Counted from the stretch's first letter, positions 1-9,014 are shown. The stretch: DNA of 64,000 bases from DASZQY01 sp035548515 (GCA_035548515.1 DASZSW010000046.1:61405-125404); one strand, 5' to 3'. Translations and numbers: made by a program. Notes: generated from the letters alone by a model not told the origin.

Positions 1-183
1 TGCCGTAGCCATAGTAGGGCGCGGTATCGAGGTAGGTGATGCCGCTGTCCATGGCGAGATCGACGATCTCGCGACCCATGGCGTCGCTCACCGCCAGCAT
101 GTTGCCGCCGAGGGAGGCCGTGCCGAGCCCCATGGTGGAGACTTCGACCTTGGTGCGGCCGATGCGACGCCTTGCGAACTTCA
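1..183 (-). CDS. Aldo/keto reductase, N-terminal part (runs off the left edge)
   Basis: Only the first 61 codons are present. They read as the start of an aldo/keto reductase, a cytosolic NAD(P)(H)-dependent oxidoreductase with a TIM-barrel fold. The stretch begins MKFARRRIGRTKVEVSTMG, continues with LGTASLGGN, and reaches DSGITYLDTAPYYGYG, which carries the family's catalytic Asp and Tyr in the D-T-A-P-x-Y-G motif. The opening resembles the L-fucose / D-threo-aldose 1-dehydrogenase branch, but the substrate cannot be fixed from this fragment. The ATG at 183 has a GGAGGGAG ribosome-binding site a few bases upstream. The gene is divergent from the MFS transporter gene at 341. Confidence 0.85.
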
Positions 184-340
184 TGATTGATCTCCCTCCA
201 GCGAGCCGGCGCCTTGATACATGAGCCGCCGGACGATGAGTAGCGGGTCGGCGGTGTCATATGTCGCGGCCTTGACCATGACAGGCACTGCCGCGAAACA
301 TGCCGCCGCCGGATTCGGAAGCTGGCGTGGGGGACGACAG

Positions 341-1501
341 ATGCGCGCCAGCCTTTCGCCGGCCGCCACCATCATGGCGGTCTTTTTTATGCAGGCGTTG
401 TCGGGCGCCGGCGGTTTTTCGCGGCTGGCCGAGATCCAGGCCGGCATGCATGCCTCCTCCGCAGCGTTGGGCCTCGCATTGCTTGGCTTCGATCTTGGCG
501 CGTTTGCATCGTTCCCCTTTGCCGGCCGCGTGATCGACCGCATCGGCACGCGGCGCACGCTGCTGTACGGCATTCCGCTGTTCGCGCTCGCCGGTGCGCT
601 GCCGGCGCTGGCGCCCAATCCGCTGGTCTTTTTCCTCGTCGCGCCGTTTTCCTCGATTGCGTTCACTTTCACGAACATCGCGATGAACGTCGAAGCCGAT
701 CGCGTCGAGCATGCGACGGGACGCCGGATCATGAATCGCTGTCACGGCATGTGGAGCCTCGGATTCCTCACCGCCTCCGCAATCGGCACCGGCGCCTCGG
801 CGGCGCACATATCGCCCGCACTTCACCTGCTGGGCATTCTGCCGGTGGCGATCGTGGGGACGCTGCTGATCGTGCTGCCGATGGTTCCATCGTCGCCACG
901 CCCGCACAGCGGCGACGCCAAGGCGCCGCGCTTCGCGGTGCCAACGATGGCGACGCTGATGATCGTGGCGTTTGCCCTGGGCTCGATTTTCCTGGAGGCG
1001 TGCATCCGGTCGTGGTCGGTTATCTATCTCCGCGATGTGTTCCACACTGCCGATTGGATCGCGACCATTACGCTATCGGTCGCGGTCTCGGCGCAGGTTA
1101 TCGGCCGCCTGCTGGCGGACCGCTGGATCGAGCGCTTCGGGCCGGTGATGGTGGCGATGGTGCTGTCGGCCATCGCATTGGCCGGACTGGTGCTGGTCGT
1201 CTGGGGCGTGTCGGTGCCGCTTGCCTTTGTCGGTTTCGCGCTGATCGGGTTTGGCGTGGCGTCTGCCTTCCCGCAGGCGCTGTCCGCCGCCGCCAGGCTT
1301 GGCGACCGGCCCGCCGCGGAGAACGTCGCAGCGCTGTCGCTGATGAATTCGGTGGTGCTGTTCCTGACGCCGCCACTGATCGGTTTCGCAGCGTCACAAT
1401 GGGGGATTCGCGGGGCCTTCGCGCTGTTCCTGCCGTTCGCGCTTCTGGCGGTGGTGATGGCGCGCAATCTCGCAGAGAGGCCGAAGGCGGCTCCGGCGTA
1501 A
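341..1501 (+). CDS. MFS transporter
   Basis: This is a 386-residue integral inner-membrane protein of the major facilitator superfamily. The hydrophobicity pattern allows about twelve membrane segments. The loop after the second helix carries the typical basic motif (GRVIDRIGTRR), and a second-half equivalent is RLLADRWIERFG. I chose the ATG at 341, preceded by GTGGGGGA at a good distance, because the first helix follows at once. An in-frame ATG at 221 would add 40 residues without transporter character. Neighbours suggest export or uptake of a sugar-like compound with the divergent aldo/keto reductase, but the substrate is unknown. Confidence 0.85.
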   Translation: MRASLSPAATIMAVFFMQALSGAGGFSRLAEIQAGMHASSAALGLALLGFDLGAFASFPFAGRVIDRIGTRRTLLYGIPLFALAGALPALAPNPLVFFLVAPFSSIAFTFTNIAMNVEADRVEHATGRRIMNRCHGMWSLGFLTASAIGTGASAAHISPALHLLGILPVAIVGTLLIVLPMVPSSPRPHSGDAKAPRFAVPTMATLMIVAFALGSIFLEACIRSWSVIYLRDVFHTADWIATITLSVAVSAQVIGRLLADRWIERFGPVMVAMVLSAIALAGLVLVVWGVSVPLAFVGFALIGFGVASAFPQALSAAARLGDRPAAENVAALSLMNSVVLFLTPPLIGFAASQWGIRGAFALFLPFALLAVVMARNLAERPKAAPA

Positions 1502-1802
1502 ACCCTGATTCCACAACCCAAATTTGCCGCCGTGCGATTCCGCTGTAACATGCCGGCCATATTCAGGGTGGGCGTGAGTCGCCTGCCTGGTGGGGGTGGC
1601 GATGGACGCAATCACTGCGTCCGCACGGGTGCCGGGTGACCGGGGTTCGTCGTTGCGACGAGCCCGGGTGATGGCACACCGCACAACCCCGATCACACCA
1701 TCACGCATTGGTACGAGGGCGCGTTCCGCGCGGGCTTTGCCGCGTGGCGAGGTGAAACAAGGGGCAGCCGCGTAGCTTTACGCCGGCTCTAAGGAGCGAC
1801 GC
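1502..1802. other. Intergenic region without a recognised gene
   Basis: About 300 bases between the MFS gene and the permease gene. I see no convincing ORF, tRNA or terminator with a U-tract. It should hold the promoter of the permease operon. The only gene-related signal is AAGGAG about 8 bases before the permease ATG at 1803. Confidence 0.6.
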
Positions 1803-3359
1803 ATGAGCAATATGGATCAGGCCTATACGGACGAACATAAAAAGGAGGACGTAAAGATCCTCCACAGCATGGGATACGCGCAGGAACTGGAGCGGCGCCT
1901 GTCGCGCTTCTCGAATTTCGCCGTCTCCTTCTCGATCATCTGCATCCTGTCGGGCGGCATCAATTCGCTGCCGCAGGCGACCTCGGGCGCGGGCGGCATC
2001 GCCATCGGTATCGGCTGGCTGGTCGGCTGCTTCGTGTCGCTCACCTTCGCCGTCGCCATGTCGCAGATATCGTCGGCCTACCCGACTGCCGGCGGCCTTT
2101 ATCACTGGGGCTCGATCCTCGGTAACCGCGGCACGGGCTGGGTGACGGCGTGGCTCAACCTGCTCGGCCTCATCACCGTGCTCGGCGCGATCAACGTCGG
2201 GACGTGGACGTTCTTCATCGGCGCGTTCGGTACGCAGCTCGGGATCGAGAACAACCTGGTCAACCAGACGATCTTCCTGATCATCATCACGGGCGCCCAG
2301 GCGCTGATCAATCACTTCGGCATCAAGCTGACGGCGCAGCTCACCGACTTCTCCGGTTGGCTGATTTTCCTCGGCTCGATCTTCATTGGCATCGTCTGCC
2401 TTTGGGCGGCGCAGACGTGGGACATCGGTCGCCTGTTCACCTTCAAGAATTATTCGGGCGATGCTGGCGGCGGCGTGTGGCCGTCTGTCTCGAACTCCTG
2501 GATATTCCTGCTCGGCCTGTTGATGCCGATCTACACGATCACCGGCTACGACGCCTCGGCGCATACCTCCGAGGAAACCATCAAGGCGGCGCATTCGGTG
2601 CCACGCGCGATGGTCATGTCGGTCATCTGGTCGGCCATCTTCGGTCTGGTTTTCCTGGTGCCGTTCGTGCTGATGCTGCCGGACATGGACCAGGCGGCAG
2701 CGCAGGGCTGGAACGTGTGGTTCTGGGCCTTCGACACGGCCGTCAATCCGGCCGTCAAGGAAATCGTCTACATCGTCGTGTTCGTCGCGCAGCTCCTGTG
2801 CGGCCTCGCCACGGTGACGTCGGCGTCGCGCATGATCTTCGCCTTCTCGCGGGACGGCGGGCTGCCGGCCTCTGCTGCGCTGTCGAAGGTGAGCCCCCGC
2901 TACCGCACGCCGGTGGCGGCGATCTGGACCGCTGCGGTTCTCTCGGTCCTGTTCGTCTGGGGTTCGTCGCTGATCTCGGTGGCGGGGACCTCGGCCTACA
3001 CGATCGTCGTGTCGTGCACGGTCATCTTCCTGTTCCTGTCGTTCATCTTCCCGATCGTGCTCGGCGCGCTCGCGTGGGGGACGCCGAAGTGGGACAAGAT
3101 GGGCCCGTGGAACCTCGGTCGTGGCGTCTTCATGCTGTTCGCCGTGCTGTCGGTCTTGTCGATGATCCTGATCATCGTGCTCGGCATCCAGCCGCCGAAC
3201 GACAAGGCGGCATACATCGTCGTTGGCTTCTTCGTGCTGACGGCGATCGTCTGGTTCGCGTTCGAGCAGCGGCGCTTCAAGGGCCCGCCGATGGGCGAAA
3301 TCATCGCCGCACGGCAGGCTGCGATCGCGGAGGCGGAGAAGGCGGTCGGCGAGCGCTGA
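1803..3359 (+). CDS. APC-family amino acid / amine permease
   Basis: A 518-residue polytopic inner-membrane protein of the amino acid-polyamine-organocation superfamily. After a 35-residue hydrophilic N-terminus comes the family opening RRLSRFSNFAVSFSIICIL with GGINS, then about twelve hydrophobic helices. The segment SSAYPTAGGLYHWGS matches the conserved helix-3 region of eukaryote-like amino acid and GABA permeases. The start has a good AAGGAG site. It precedes a glutamine-synthetase-like ligase and two dehydrogenases, so it probably imports the amine, amino alcohol or amino acid that those enzymes degrade. A hairpin terminator follows the gene, so downstream expression may be attenuated or separately promoted. 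Confidence 0.9.
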   Translation: MSNMDQAYTDEHKKEDVKILHSMGYAQELERRLSRFSNFAVSFSIICILSGGINSLPQATSGAGGIAIGIGWLVGCFVSLTFAVAMSQISSAYPTAGGLYHWGSILGNRGTGWVTAWLNLLGLITVLGAINVGTWTFFIGAFGTQLGIENNLVNQTIFLIIITGAQALINHFGIKLTAQLTDFSGWLIFLGSIFIGIVCLWAAQTWDIGRLFTFKNYSGDAGGGVWPSVSNSWIFLLGLLMPIYTITGYDASAHTSEETIKAAHSVPRAMVMSVIWSAIFGLVFLVPFVLMLPDMDQAAAQGWNVWFWAFDTAVNPAVKEIVYIVVFVAQLLCGLATVTSASRMIFAFSRDGGLPASAALSKVSPRYRTPVAAIWTAAVLSVLFVWGSSLISVAGTSAYTIVVSCTVIFLFLSFIFPIVLGALAWGTPKWDKMGPWNLGRGVFMLFAVLSVLSMILIIVLGIQPPNDKAAYIVVGFFVLTAIVWFAFEQRRFKGPPMGEIIAARQAAIAEAEKAVGER

Positions 3360-3391
3360 TTTAGCCGGCTCACAGGTTCGACAATATCGCG

Positions 3392-3424
3392 CCCGCGCGG
3401 CAGACTGCCGCGCGGGTTTGTTCT
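3392..3424 (+). terminator. Intrinsic terminator or attenuator after the permease gene
   Basis: A perfect 10-bp stem, CCCGCGCGGC (3392-3401) and GCCGCGCGGG (3407-3416), with a five-base loop, is followed by TTTGTTCT. It lies 32 bases after the permease stop and 30 bases before the next ATG. Full termination would separate the permease from the enzyme genes. Partial read-through would make the permease the most expressed gene of the cluster. Confidence 0.75.
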
Positions 3425-3454
3425 GCAAGACAAGAACAAGAATGGAGTCCAGTC

Positions 3455-4825
3455 ATGGCGGGCATGCTGACGTTCAAGGAACTGCAGGCGGCGGTGGGGA
3501 AGGGCGAGATCGACACGGTCATCATCGCCTTCCCGGACATGCAGGGCCGCCTCGTCGGCAAACGCATGCAGGCGCAGTACTTCCTCGACAGCGCGCATGA
3601 GGAGACGCACGGCTGCGACTATCTGCTCGCCAACGACATCGATATGGAGCCGGTGCCGGGCTACGCGGCTTCCAACTGGGAGAAGGGCTACGGCGATTTC
3701 GTCATGAAGCCGGACATGACGACGCTCCGGCGCCTGCCGTGGCTGCCGGGTTCGGCGCTGGTCCTGGCGGACATCCTCGACCATCACGACCACAGCGACG
3801 TGCCGCATTCGCCGCGTGCGATGCTGAAGAAGCAGGTCGCGCGCCTGGCGGCGCAGAAGATGAGCGCCTATTTCGCGTCGGAGCTCGAGTTTTATCTCTT
3901 CGATGAGACGTACGAGACGGCGGCGGACAAGAAGTACGACGGGCTGAAGACAGCGGGCCGCTACATCGAGGATTACCACATCCTTCAGACGACGAAGGAG
4001 GAGGGCGTCATGCGCGCCATCCGTAACGGTCTGGAAGGCGCCGGCATCCCGGTCGAGAATTCCAAGGGTGAATGGGGGCCGGGGCAGGAGGAGATCAACG
4101 TCCGCTACGCCGACGCGATCACGATGGCCGATCGCCACGTAATCCTGAAAAACGCGGTGAAGGAAATCGCGCTGCTGCAAGGCAAGTCGGTCACCTTCAT
4201 GGCCAAGTGGCGCTTCGATCTCGCGGGCTCGTCCAGCCACATCCACAACTCGCTGTGGGACGCCGCCGGCAAGAAGCCGCTGTTCCAGGACGACAAGGAC
4301 GAGCACGGCATGTCCAAGCTGATGCGGCAGTACGTTGCCGGCCAGCTCGCCTACGCGCGCGAGATCACATGGTTCCTGGCGCCGTACATCAACTCGTACA
4401 AGCGTTTCCAGGTTGGCACCTTTGCGCCGACCAAGGCGATCTGGTCGGAGGATAACCGCACCGCCGGCTTCCGCCTCTGCGGTGCGCATTCCAAGGCAAT
4501 CCGCATCGAGTGCCGCATGGGTGGCGCCGATCTCAATCCGTACCTCGCCTACGCCGCGCTGCTCGCGGCGGGCCTCGCCGGAATCGAGGAGAAACTGGAA
4601 CTCGAAGCGCCCTACGTCGGCGACGCCTACCTCGGCAAACGTCTCCGCGAGGTGCCGAAGACGCTCCGCGAAGCCACGACGCTGATGGACAAATCGAAGA
4701 TGCTGCGGTCTGCGTTCGGCGATGCGGTCGTCGACCACTACGTCCACACCGCGGAATGGGAGCAGTTCGAATACGACCGCCGCATCACGGACTGGGAACT
4801 GAAGCGCGGCTTCGAGCGGTATTGA
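3455..4825 (+). CDS. Glutamine-synthetase-family gamma-glutamylamide ligase (PuuA/GlnT-like)
   Basis: A 456-residue member of the glutamine synthetase superfamily, near the usual length for the class that links glutamate to amines at the cost of ATP. It has the N-terminal beta-grasp region (FPDMQGRLVGKRM) and the catalytic domain with metal and glutamate ligands in SELEFYLF, the GPGQEEINVRYADA motif and the SSSHIHNSLW loop. NRTAGFRLCG and RIECRMGGADLNPYLAYAA close the active site. It lacks the adenylylation-loop tyrosine region of GlnA. With an APC permease upstream and aldehyde and alcohol dehydrogenases downstream, it is better read as a catabolic gamma-glutamylamine or gamma-glutamyl amino alcohol synthetase than as an ammonia-assimilating enzyme. 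The exact amine is not known. Confidence 0.88.
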   Translation: MAGMLTFKELQAAVGKGEIDTVIIAFPDMQGRLVGKRMQAQYFLDSAHEETHGCDYLLANDIDMEPVPGYAASNWEKGYGDFVMKPDMTTLRRLPWLPGSALVLADILDHHDHSDVPHSPRAMLKKQVARLAAQKMSAYFASELEFYLFDETYETAADKKYDGLKTAGRYIEDYHILQTTKEEGVMRAIRNGLEGAGIPVENSKGEWGPGQEEINVRYADAITMADRHVILKNAVKEIALLQGKSVTFMAKWRFDLAGSSSHIHNSLWDAAGKKPLFQDDKDEHGMSKLMRQYVAGQLAYAREITWFLAPYINSYKRFQVGTFAPTKAIWSEDNRTAGFRLCGAHSKAIRIECRMGGADLNPYLAYAALLAAGLAGIEEKLELEAPYVGDAYLGKRLREVPKTLREATTLMDKSKMLRSAFGDAVVDHYVHTAEWEQFEYDRRITDWELKRGFERY

Positions 4826-4857
4826 CCTGACGCGCGACTGGCGTAACGAGTGCAGCC

Positions 4858-6258
4858 ATGAACCAGACCCTGAAAATCATCTCTCCGGTCGATGGCTCGG
4901 TCTACGCCGAGCGCCCTTTGGCTGACGACAAGACCGTGCACGACACGTTGGCGCGTGCACGGGCGGCGCAGCTTCATTGGCGCGAGGTGCCGATCGCGCA
5001 ACGGTTGGAAATCGCCACGTGGTTCACCGACTACATGGTTGCCGATAAGGCGAAGGTGACCGAACTGTTGGCGTGGCAGATGGGACGGCCCATGCGCTAC
5101 GGGCCCGGCGAAATGCGCGGCTTCGAGGAGCGCGCGCGTTACATGATCAAAATCGCCGAGCAGACGCTCGCCGACATCGACGTCGGGCCGAAGCCCGGCT
5201 TCACGCTGTTCCTGCGGCGCGAACCGCTCGGTGTCGTGCTCAACCTCCCGGCGTGGAACTATCCGTACATGACGGCGCTGAACGCGGTGCTGCCCGCGAT
5301 CATCGCCGGCAACACGGTGGTGATGAAGCATTCGTCGCAGACGGCGCTGGTCGCCGAGCACATCGATGCGATGTTCAGGAAGGCGAATCTTCCCAAGGAC
5401 GTGTTCCAGATTCTGAACATGTCGCATGAGGCGACGCACAAGGCGATTTCGTCGGGCCTCGTCGATCAGGTCGGCTTCACAGGCTCCACCGCCGGCGGCC
5501 GTGCGGTGATGCAGTCGGTCGCTGCGGCGCCGAATTTCCCCGCGACGTGTCTCGAGCTTGGCGGCAAGGATCCCGCCTACGTGCGGGCGGACGCCGATAT
5601 TGCGTATGCGGTGGAGAACGTCATCGACGCCGGCTACTTCAACTCCGGGCAGTCCTGCTGCGCGGCCGAGCGCATCTACGTCCACGAGGCGGTATACGAT
5701 CGCTTCCTCGAGGAGGCGGTGGCGCTGATCAACGGCTATAAGCTCGGTTCGCCGACCGACGAGACGACGACGCTCGGCCCGCTCGTCCGCACCAAGGCTG
5801 CCGACTATGTGCGCGAGCAGGTGGCGAAGGCGATCCGGCAGGGCGCGAAGCCGCTGATCGACGAGAAGAACTTTCCCGCGTCGAAGGTGGGGTCGCCGTA
5901 CATGGCGCCGCAGCTTCTCGCCAACGTCGATCACTCCATGGACATCATGATGGAGGAAACCTTCGGGCCGGCGCATGGCATCATGAAGGTAAGTTCCGAC
6001 GCCGAGGCGATCATGCTGATGAACGATTCGCCCTATGGCCTGACCGCGTCCATCTGGACCGCGGATGAGAACGCGGCGAAGGAGATCGGCGACAAGGTGC
6101 AGACCGGCACGGTCTACATGAACCGCGCTGACTACCTCGAGCCAGGGTTGGCCTGGGTCGGCGTCAAGGAGTCCGGACGCGGGGCAACGCTGTCGCGCAT
6201 CGGCTACGAGCACCTGACACGGCCGAAAAGCTTCCATCTCAAGACGAAGCTGTCGTAG
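4858..6258 (+). CDS. Aldehyde dehydrogenase family protein
   Basis: A 466-residue NAD(P)+-dependent aldehyde dehydrogenase, cytosolic. The Rossmann domain shows NLPAWNYPYMTALNAVLPA and GFTGSTAGGRAV, the general base Glu233 sits in CLELGGKDPA, and the catalytic Cys267 lies in FNSGQSCC, directly followed by a second Cys. EETFGPAHGI is the usual C-terminal active-site motif. It lies 32 bases after the ligase gene in the same direction. It probably oxidises the aldehyde made from a gamma-glutamylated amine or amino alcohol to the acid. The succinate-semialdehyde or gamma-glutamyl-aminobutyraldehyde class is an alternative. Confidence 0.9.
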   Translation: MNQTLKIISPVDGSVYAERPLADDKTVHDTLARARAAQLHWREVPIAQRLEIATWFTDYMVADKAKVTELLAWQMGRPMRYGPGEMRGFEERARYMIKIAEQTLADIDVGPKPGFTLFLRREPLGVVLNLPAWNYPYMTALNAVLPAIIAGNTVVMKHSSQTALVAEHIDAMFRKANLPKDVFQILNMSHEATHKAISSGLVDQVGFTGSTAGGRAVMQSVAAAPNFPATCLELGGKDPAYVRADADIAYAVENVIDAGYFNSGQSCCAAERIYVHEAVYDRFLEEAVALINGYKLGSPTDETTTLGPLVRTKAADYVREQVAKAIRQGAKPLIDEKNFPASKVGSPYMAPQLLANVDHSMDIMMEETFGPAHGIMKVSSDAEAIMLMNDSPYGLTASIWTADENAAKEIGDKVQTGTVYMNRADYLEPGLAWVGVKESGRGATLSRIGYEHLTRPKSFHLKTKLS

Positions 6259-6283
6259 CAAAACAACAAGAACGAGGGCGGCC

Positions 6284-7459
6284 ATGATCGACCAATACCC
6301 ATCGCTGCGCGCCAACTGGTCCTATCCGACCGCGGTCCGTTTCGGGCCGGGGCGCATCGCCGAGCTGCCAGAGGCGCTGAAGGTCGCCGGCATCGCCCGG
6401 CCGCTGTTTGTCACCGACCCGGGACTGGTCAACCTGCCGATCGTGGCGAAAACGCTGGCGCTGCTCAGCGCGGCGAACATTCCGGTTGCGGTGTTCTCCA
6501 AGGTCGAGGGCAACCCGACCCTCGCCAACCTCAACGACGGCATCGCAGCCTACAGGGCCGGCAAGCACGACGGCGTCATCGCCTTCGGCGGCGGCTCGGG
6601 CATGGACATCGGAAAGCTGGTCGCCTTCCAGGCGGGACAGTCCCGGCCGGTGTTCGATTTCGAGGATCGCGAGGACTGGTGGACGCGCGCCAACAGTGAC
6701 GCGATCGCCCCGATCGTCGCCGTACCGACGACCGCCGGGACCGGCTCGGAAGTCGGGCGCGCGGCGGTGGTGACCGATCCCAGCGACCACACCAAGAAGA
6801 TCATTTTCCATCCGAAGATGCTGCCGCGTGTCGTGATCGCCGACCCGGAACTCACCATCGACCTGCCGGCCAGGATCACGGCGTGGACAGGTATGGACGC
6901 GCTGTCGCACTGCCTGGAGTCGTACTGCTCGCCCTTCTTCCATCCGCTCGGCGAGGGCATCGCGCTTGAAGGTCTGCGCCTTTGCAAGGAGTGGCTGCCG
7001 GTGGCGGTCGCCGACGGAAAGAACATCAACGCGCGGGCCTTCATGCTCGCGGCGTCGTCGATGGGCGCGGTCGCGTTCCAGAAGGGGCTCGGCGGGATGC
7101 ACTCCATGAGCCATCCGGCGTCGTCGCTTCGCGGCACGCACCACGGGCTCACCAACGCGGTGGTCATGCCGTACGTGCTGCTCAACAACGCTCCCGCGAT
7201 CAAGGAGCGGCTGGCGGCGCTCGCCCGCTATCTCGACCTGCCGAAGCATACGCCCGAGGCCGTGGTCGACTGGGTGCTGGCGCTCCGCAAGCAGATCGGC
7301 ATCCCGCATACGCTCAAGGAAATCGGTTTTGACACCGACGCGGTCGCGCAGGCGGCGCCGATGGCCGAGATCGACCCGTCGACCGGCGGCAATCCGGTTC
7401 CCCTCAAGGCGGCGGACTACGAGCGGCTTTACGCTGCGGCGATCGCGGGCACCCTCTAG
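6284..7459 (+). CDS. Iron-containing (group III) alcohol dehydrogenase
   Basis: A 391-residue Fe-dependent NAD(P) alcohol dehydrogenase. The N-terminal dinucleotide domain has RFGPGRIAELPEAL and the signature GGGSGMDIGKL. The C-terminal helical domain carries metal ligands in TGMDALSHCLESY and in the glycine/histidine-rich GGMHSMSHPASSLRGTHHG. The length is normal. It is the fourth gene of the run and would interconvert an alcohol and an aldehyde. Next to a ligase and an aldehyde dehydrogenase, with no amine oxidase present, this points to an amino-alcohol substrate. That is an inference from context. Confidence 0.9.
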   Translation: MIDQYPSLRANWSYPTAVRFGPGRIAELPEALKVAGIARPLFVTDPGLVNLPIVAKTLALLSAANIPVAVFSKVEGNPTLANLNDGIAAYRAGKHDGVIAFGGGSGMDIGKLVAFQAGQSRPVFDFEDREDWWTRANSDAIAPIVAVPTTAGTGSEVGRAAVVTDPSDHTKKIIFHPKMLPRVVIADPELTIDLPARITAWTGMDALSHCLESYCSPFFHPLGEGIALEGLRLCKEWLPVAVADGKNINARAFMLAASSMGAVAFQKGLGGMHSMSHPASSLRGTHHGLTNAVVMPYVLLNNAPAIKERLAALARYLDLPKHTPEAVVDWVLALRKQIGIPHTLKEIGFDTDAVAQAAPMAEIDPSTGGNPVPLKAADYERLYAAAIAGTL

Positions 7460-7463
7460 GCGC

Positions 7464-8411
7464 ATGGCTGGCCTCGACATCATTGCCATCGGCGAGCCGC
7501 TCTACGAACTGAATCAGGCGCCCGGCGAGACGGTCTTCCGTCCGGGCTTTGGCGGGGACACGTCCAACGCTGCGATCGCTGCCGCGCGCCAGGGCGCCAG
7601 GGTCGGTTACGTCACGTCAGTGGGCGCCGACCAGTTCGGCGAAGCGTTCCTGTCGCTGTGGAAAGGCGAAGGGGTTGATGTCTCGGCGGTAAAGAAAAGC
7701 CCGGTCGCACACACTGGGCTATATTTCGTCACCCACGGGCCCTCGGGGCATGTCTTCTCGTACATGCGCGCCGGTTCCGCGGCTTCGCGGATGACGCCGG
7801 ACGATATGCCGATCGAGGCGATCAAGGCAGCCAGGATCGTGCATGCGTCCGGCATCAGTCAGGCGATCTCGTCTTCCGCCACCGACGCCGTGTTTCACGC
7901 GCTGCGTACCGCGCGTGCCGCCGGGGTCGCGGTCGCCTACGATACGAACCTGCGGGTCAGGCTGTGGCCGCTCGATCGGGCTCGCGCCGTGATCCATGCG
8001 GCGGCGGGTCTGGCGGATATCCTGCGCCCTTCGATCGACGACGCGCGCCAGCTCACCGGCCTCGACGATGCCGACAAGATCGCCGACTTTTATCTCAGCG
8101 TCGGGCCGAAGATCGTTGCGATGACGCTCGGCAGCGAAGGCGCACTTATCGCAACGAAGGAGAAGCGCGAGCGCATCGCGCCGCGGCCGACGAAGCTTGT
8201 CGACGCCACCGGCGCCGGCGACATGTTCACCGGCGCGTTCCTCGCGGAATATCTGCGCACCGGCGAGCCGTTTGCGGCGGGCCGCTACGCCAACGTTGCG
8301 GCGGCGCTCTCAACGGAAGGCTACGGCGCCGTTGGGCCCATGCCGAAGCGCGCCGCAGTTGAGGCAGCGATCGCGGGGCGCGTCGGGCAGACGACGGGTG
8401 GGAGGCACTAG
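7464..8411 (+). CDS. PfkB-family sugar kinase, 2-keto-3-deoxygluconate kinase-like
   Basis: A 315-residue ribokinase/PfkB-fold carbohydrate kinase that phosphorylates a sugar acid or sugar with ATP in the cytosol. The N-terminal motif PGFGGDTSNAAIAAARQGA and the C-terminal signature DATGAGDMFTGAFLA, which holds the catalytic Asp and the anion hole, are intact. The sequence style (RAGSAASRM, YDTNLRVRLW) is that of KDG kinases. The ATG at 7464 lies only 4 bases after the alcohol dehydrogenase stop, so the two are probably cotranscribed. A sugar acid kinase is unexpected at the end of an amine-catabolism run, and it may use a different substrate. Confidence 0.82.
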   Translation: MAGLDIIAIGEPLYELNQAPGETVFRPGFGGDTSNAAIAAARQGARVGYVTSVGADQFGEAFLSLWKGEGVDVSAVKKSPVAHTGLYFVTHGPSGHVFSYMRAGSAASRMTPDDMPIEAIKAARIVHASGISQAISSSATDAVFHALRTARAAGVAVAYDTNLRVRLWPLDRARAVIHAAAGLADILRPSIDDARQLTGLDDADKIADFYLSVGPKIVAMTLGSEGALIATKEKRERIAPRPTKLVDATGAGDMFTGAFLAEYLRTGEPFAAGRYANVAAALSTEGYGAVGPMPKRAAVEAAIAGRVGQTTGGRH

Positions 8412-8430
8412 GCTTCCGCGCGCGCTCGGC

Positions 8431-8931
8431 CTACGTCACCAGCATAACCACCGCCCCGGTGGCGTCCCGCAGCTTCCGCGGATCGACCTCGAACACAGCG
8501 TTGGGCGTGCCCGCCGCGGCCCAGACCGTCCCGTATTGCAACAGGTCGGTGTCGAGGTACGGCACCAACGGTGGGGTGTGGCCGAGCGGCGATACGCCGC
8601 CAATGGCGAACCCGGTGGCTGCGCGGACGAAGTCGGCGTCCGGACGGACGATTGTTTCGCCGAGGCGCGCGCCAACCGCCTTTTCGTTGACCCGGTTGGT
8701 GCCCGAGACCAGCAGCAGGTACGGCCGTTCGCTTTCTTTTCCTTTGAAAATCAGTGACTTGACGATCTGCGCTACGGTGCAACCGCAAGCGGCGGCCGCC
8801 TCCTCGGCGGTGCGCGTGGCTGCCGGCATGACGCGGATGTCGATCGCCAGACCCAATGCGGTGGCAGCCTGCCGCACCCGTTCCGCGGCGGGCGGCAGGG
8901 CGTTCACCACATCCCCCGTTTCCTGGCCCAT
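8431..8931 (-). CDS. YbaK/EbsC-family aminoacyl-tRNA editing protein
   Basis: A 166-residue single-domain protein of the YbaK / prolyl-tRNA deacylase family, which hydrolyses mischarged tRNAs such as Cys- or Ala-tRNAPro in trans. The family core is visible: CTVAQIVKSLIFKG with the conserved Lys, then LVSGTNRVNEK, FAIGGVSPLGH with the GxxPxGH motif, and a C-terminal GTPNAVFEVDP. The ATG at 8931 is preferred. A GTG at 8940 would add three residues but sits almost on the AGGGGAAA ribosome-binding site. It is convergent with the sugar kinase gene. Confidence 0.88.
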   Translation of the reverse strand: MGQETGDVVNALPPAAERVRQAATALGLAIDIRVMPAATRTAEEAAAACGCTVAQIVKSLIFKGKESERPYLLLVSGTNRVNEKAVGARLGETIVRPDADFVRAATGFAIGGVSPLGHTPPLVPYLDTDLLQYGTVWAAAGTPNAVFEVDPRKLRDATGAVVMLVT

Positions 8932-9014
8932 TGCCTGCACTTTCCCCTGTACGCCGGAGCCGGCTTTGCTAACGTTCCGTTAACCGTCGCGCGGACCTCC
9001 CGGAGTTTCAAGCG

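Noticed and set aside
221..340. A longer N-terminus for the MFS transporter from ATG 221
   Set aside because: The added 40 residues are not membrane or transporter-like, and ATG 341 has a better ribosome-binding site.
1701..3428. A 575-codon leftward open frame opposite the permease
   Set aside because: Its product is Arg/Asp/His-rich without any known domain, and it is the shadow of a clear APC permease in high-GC DNA.
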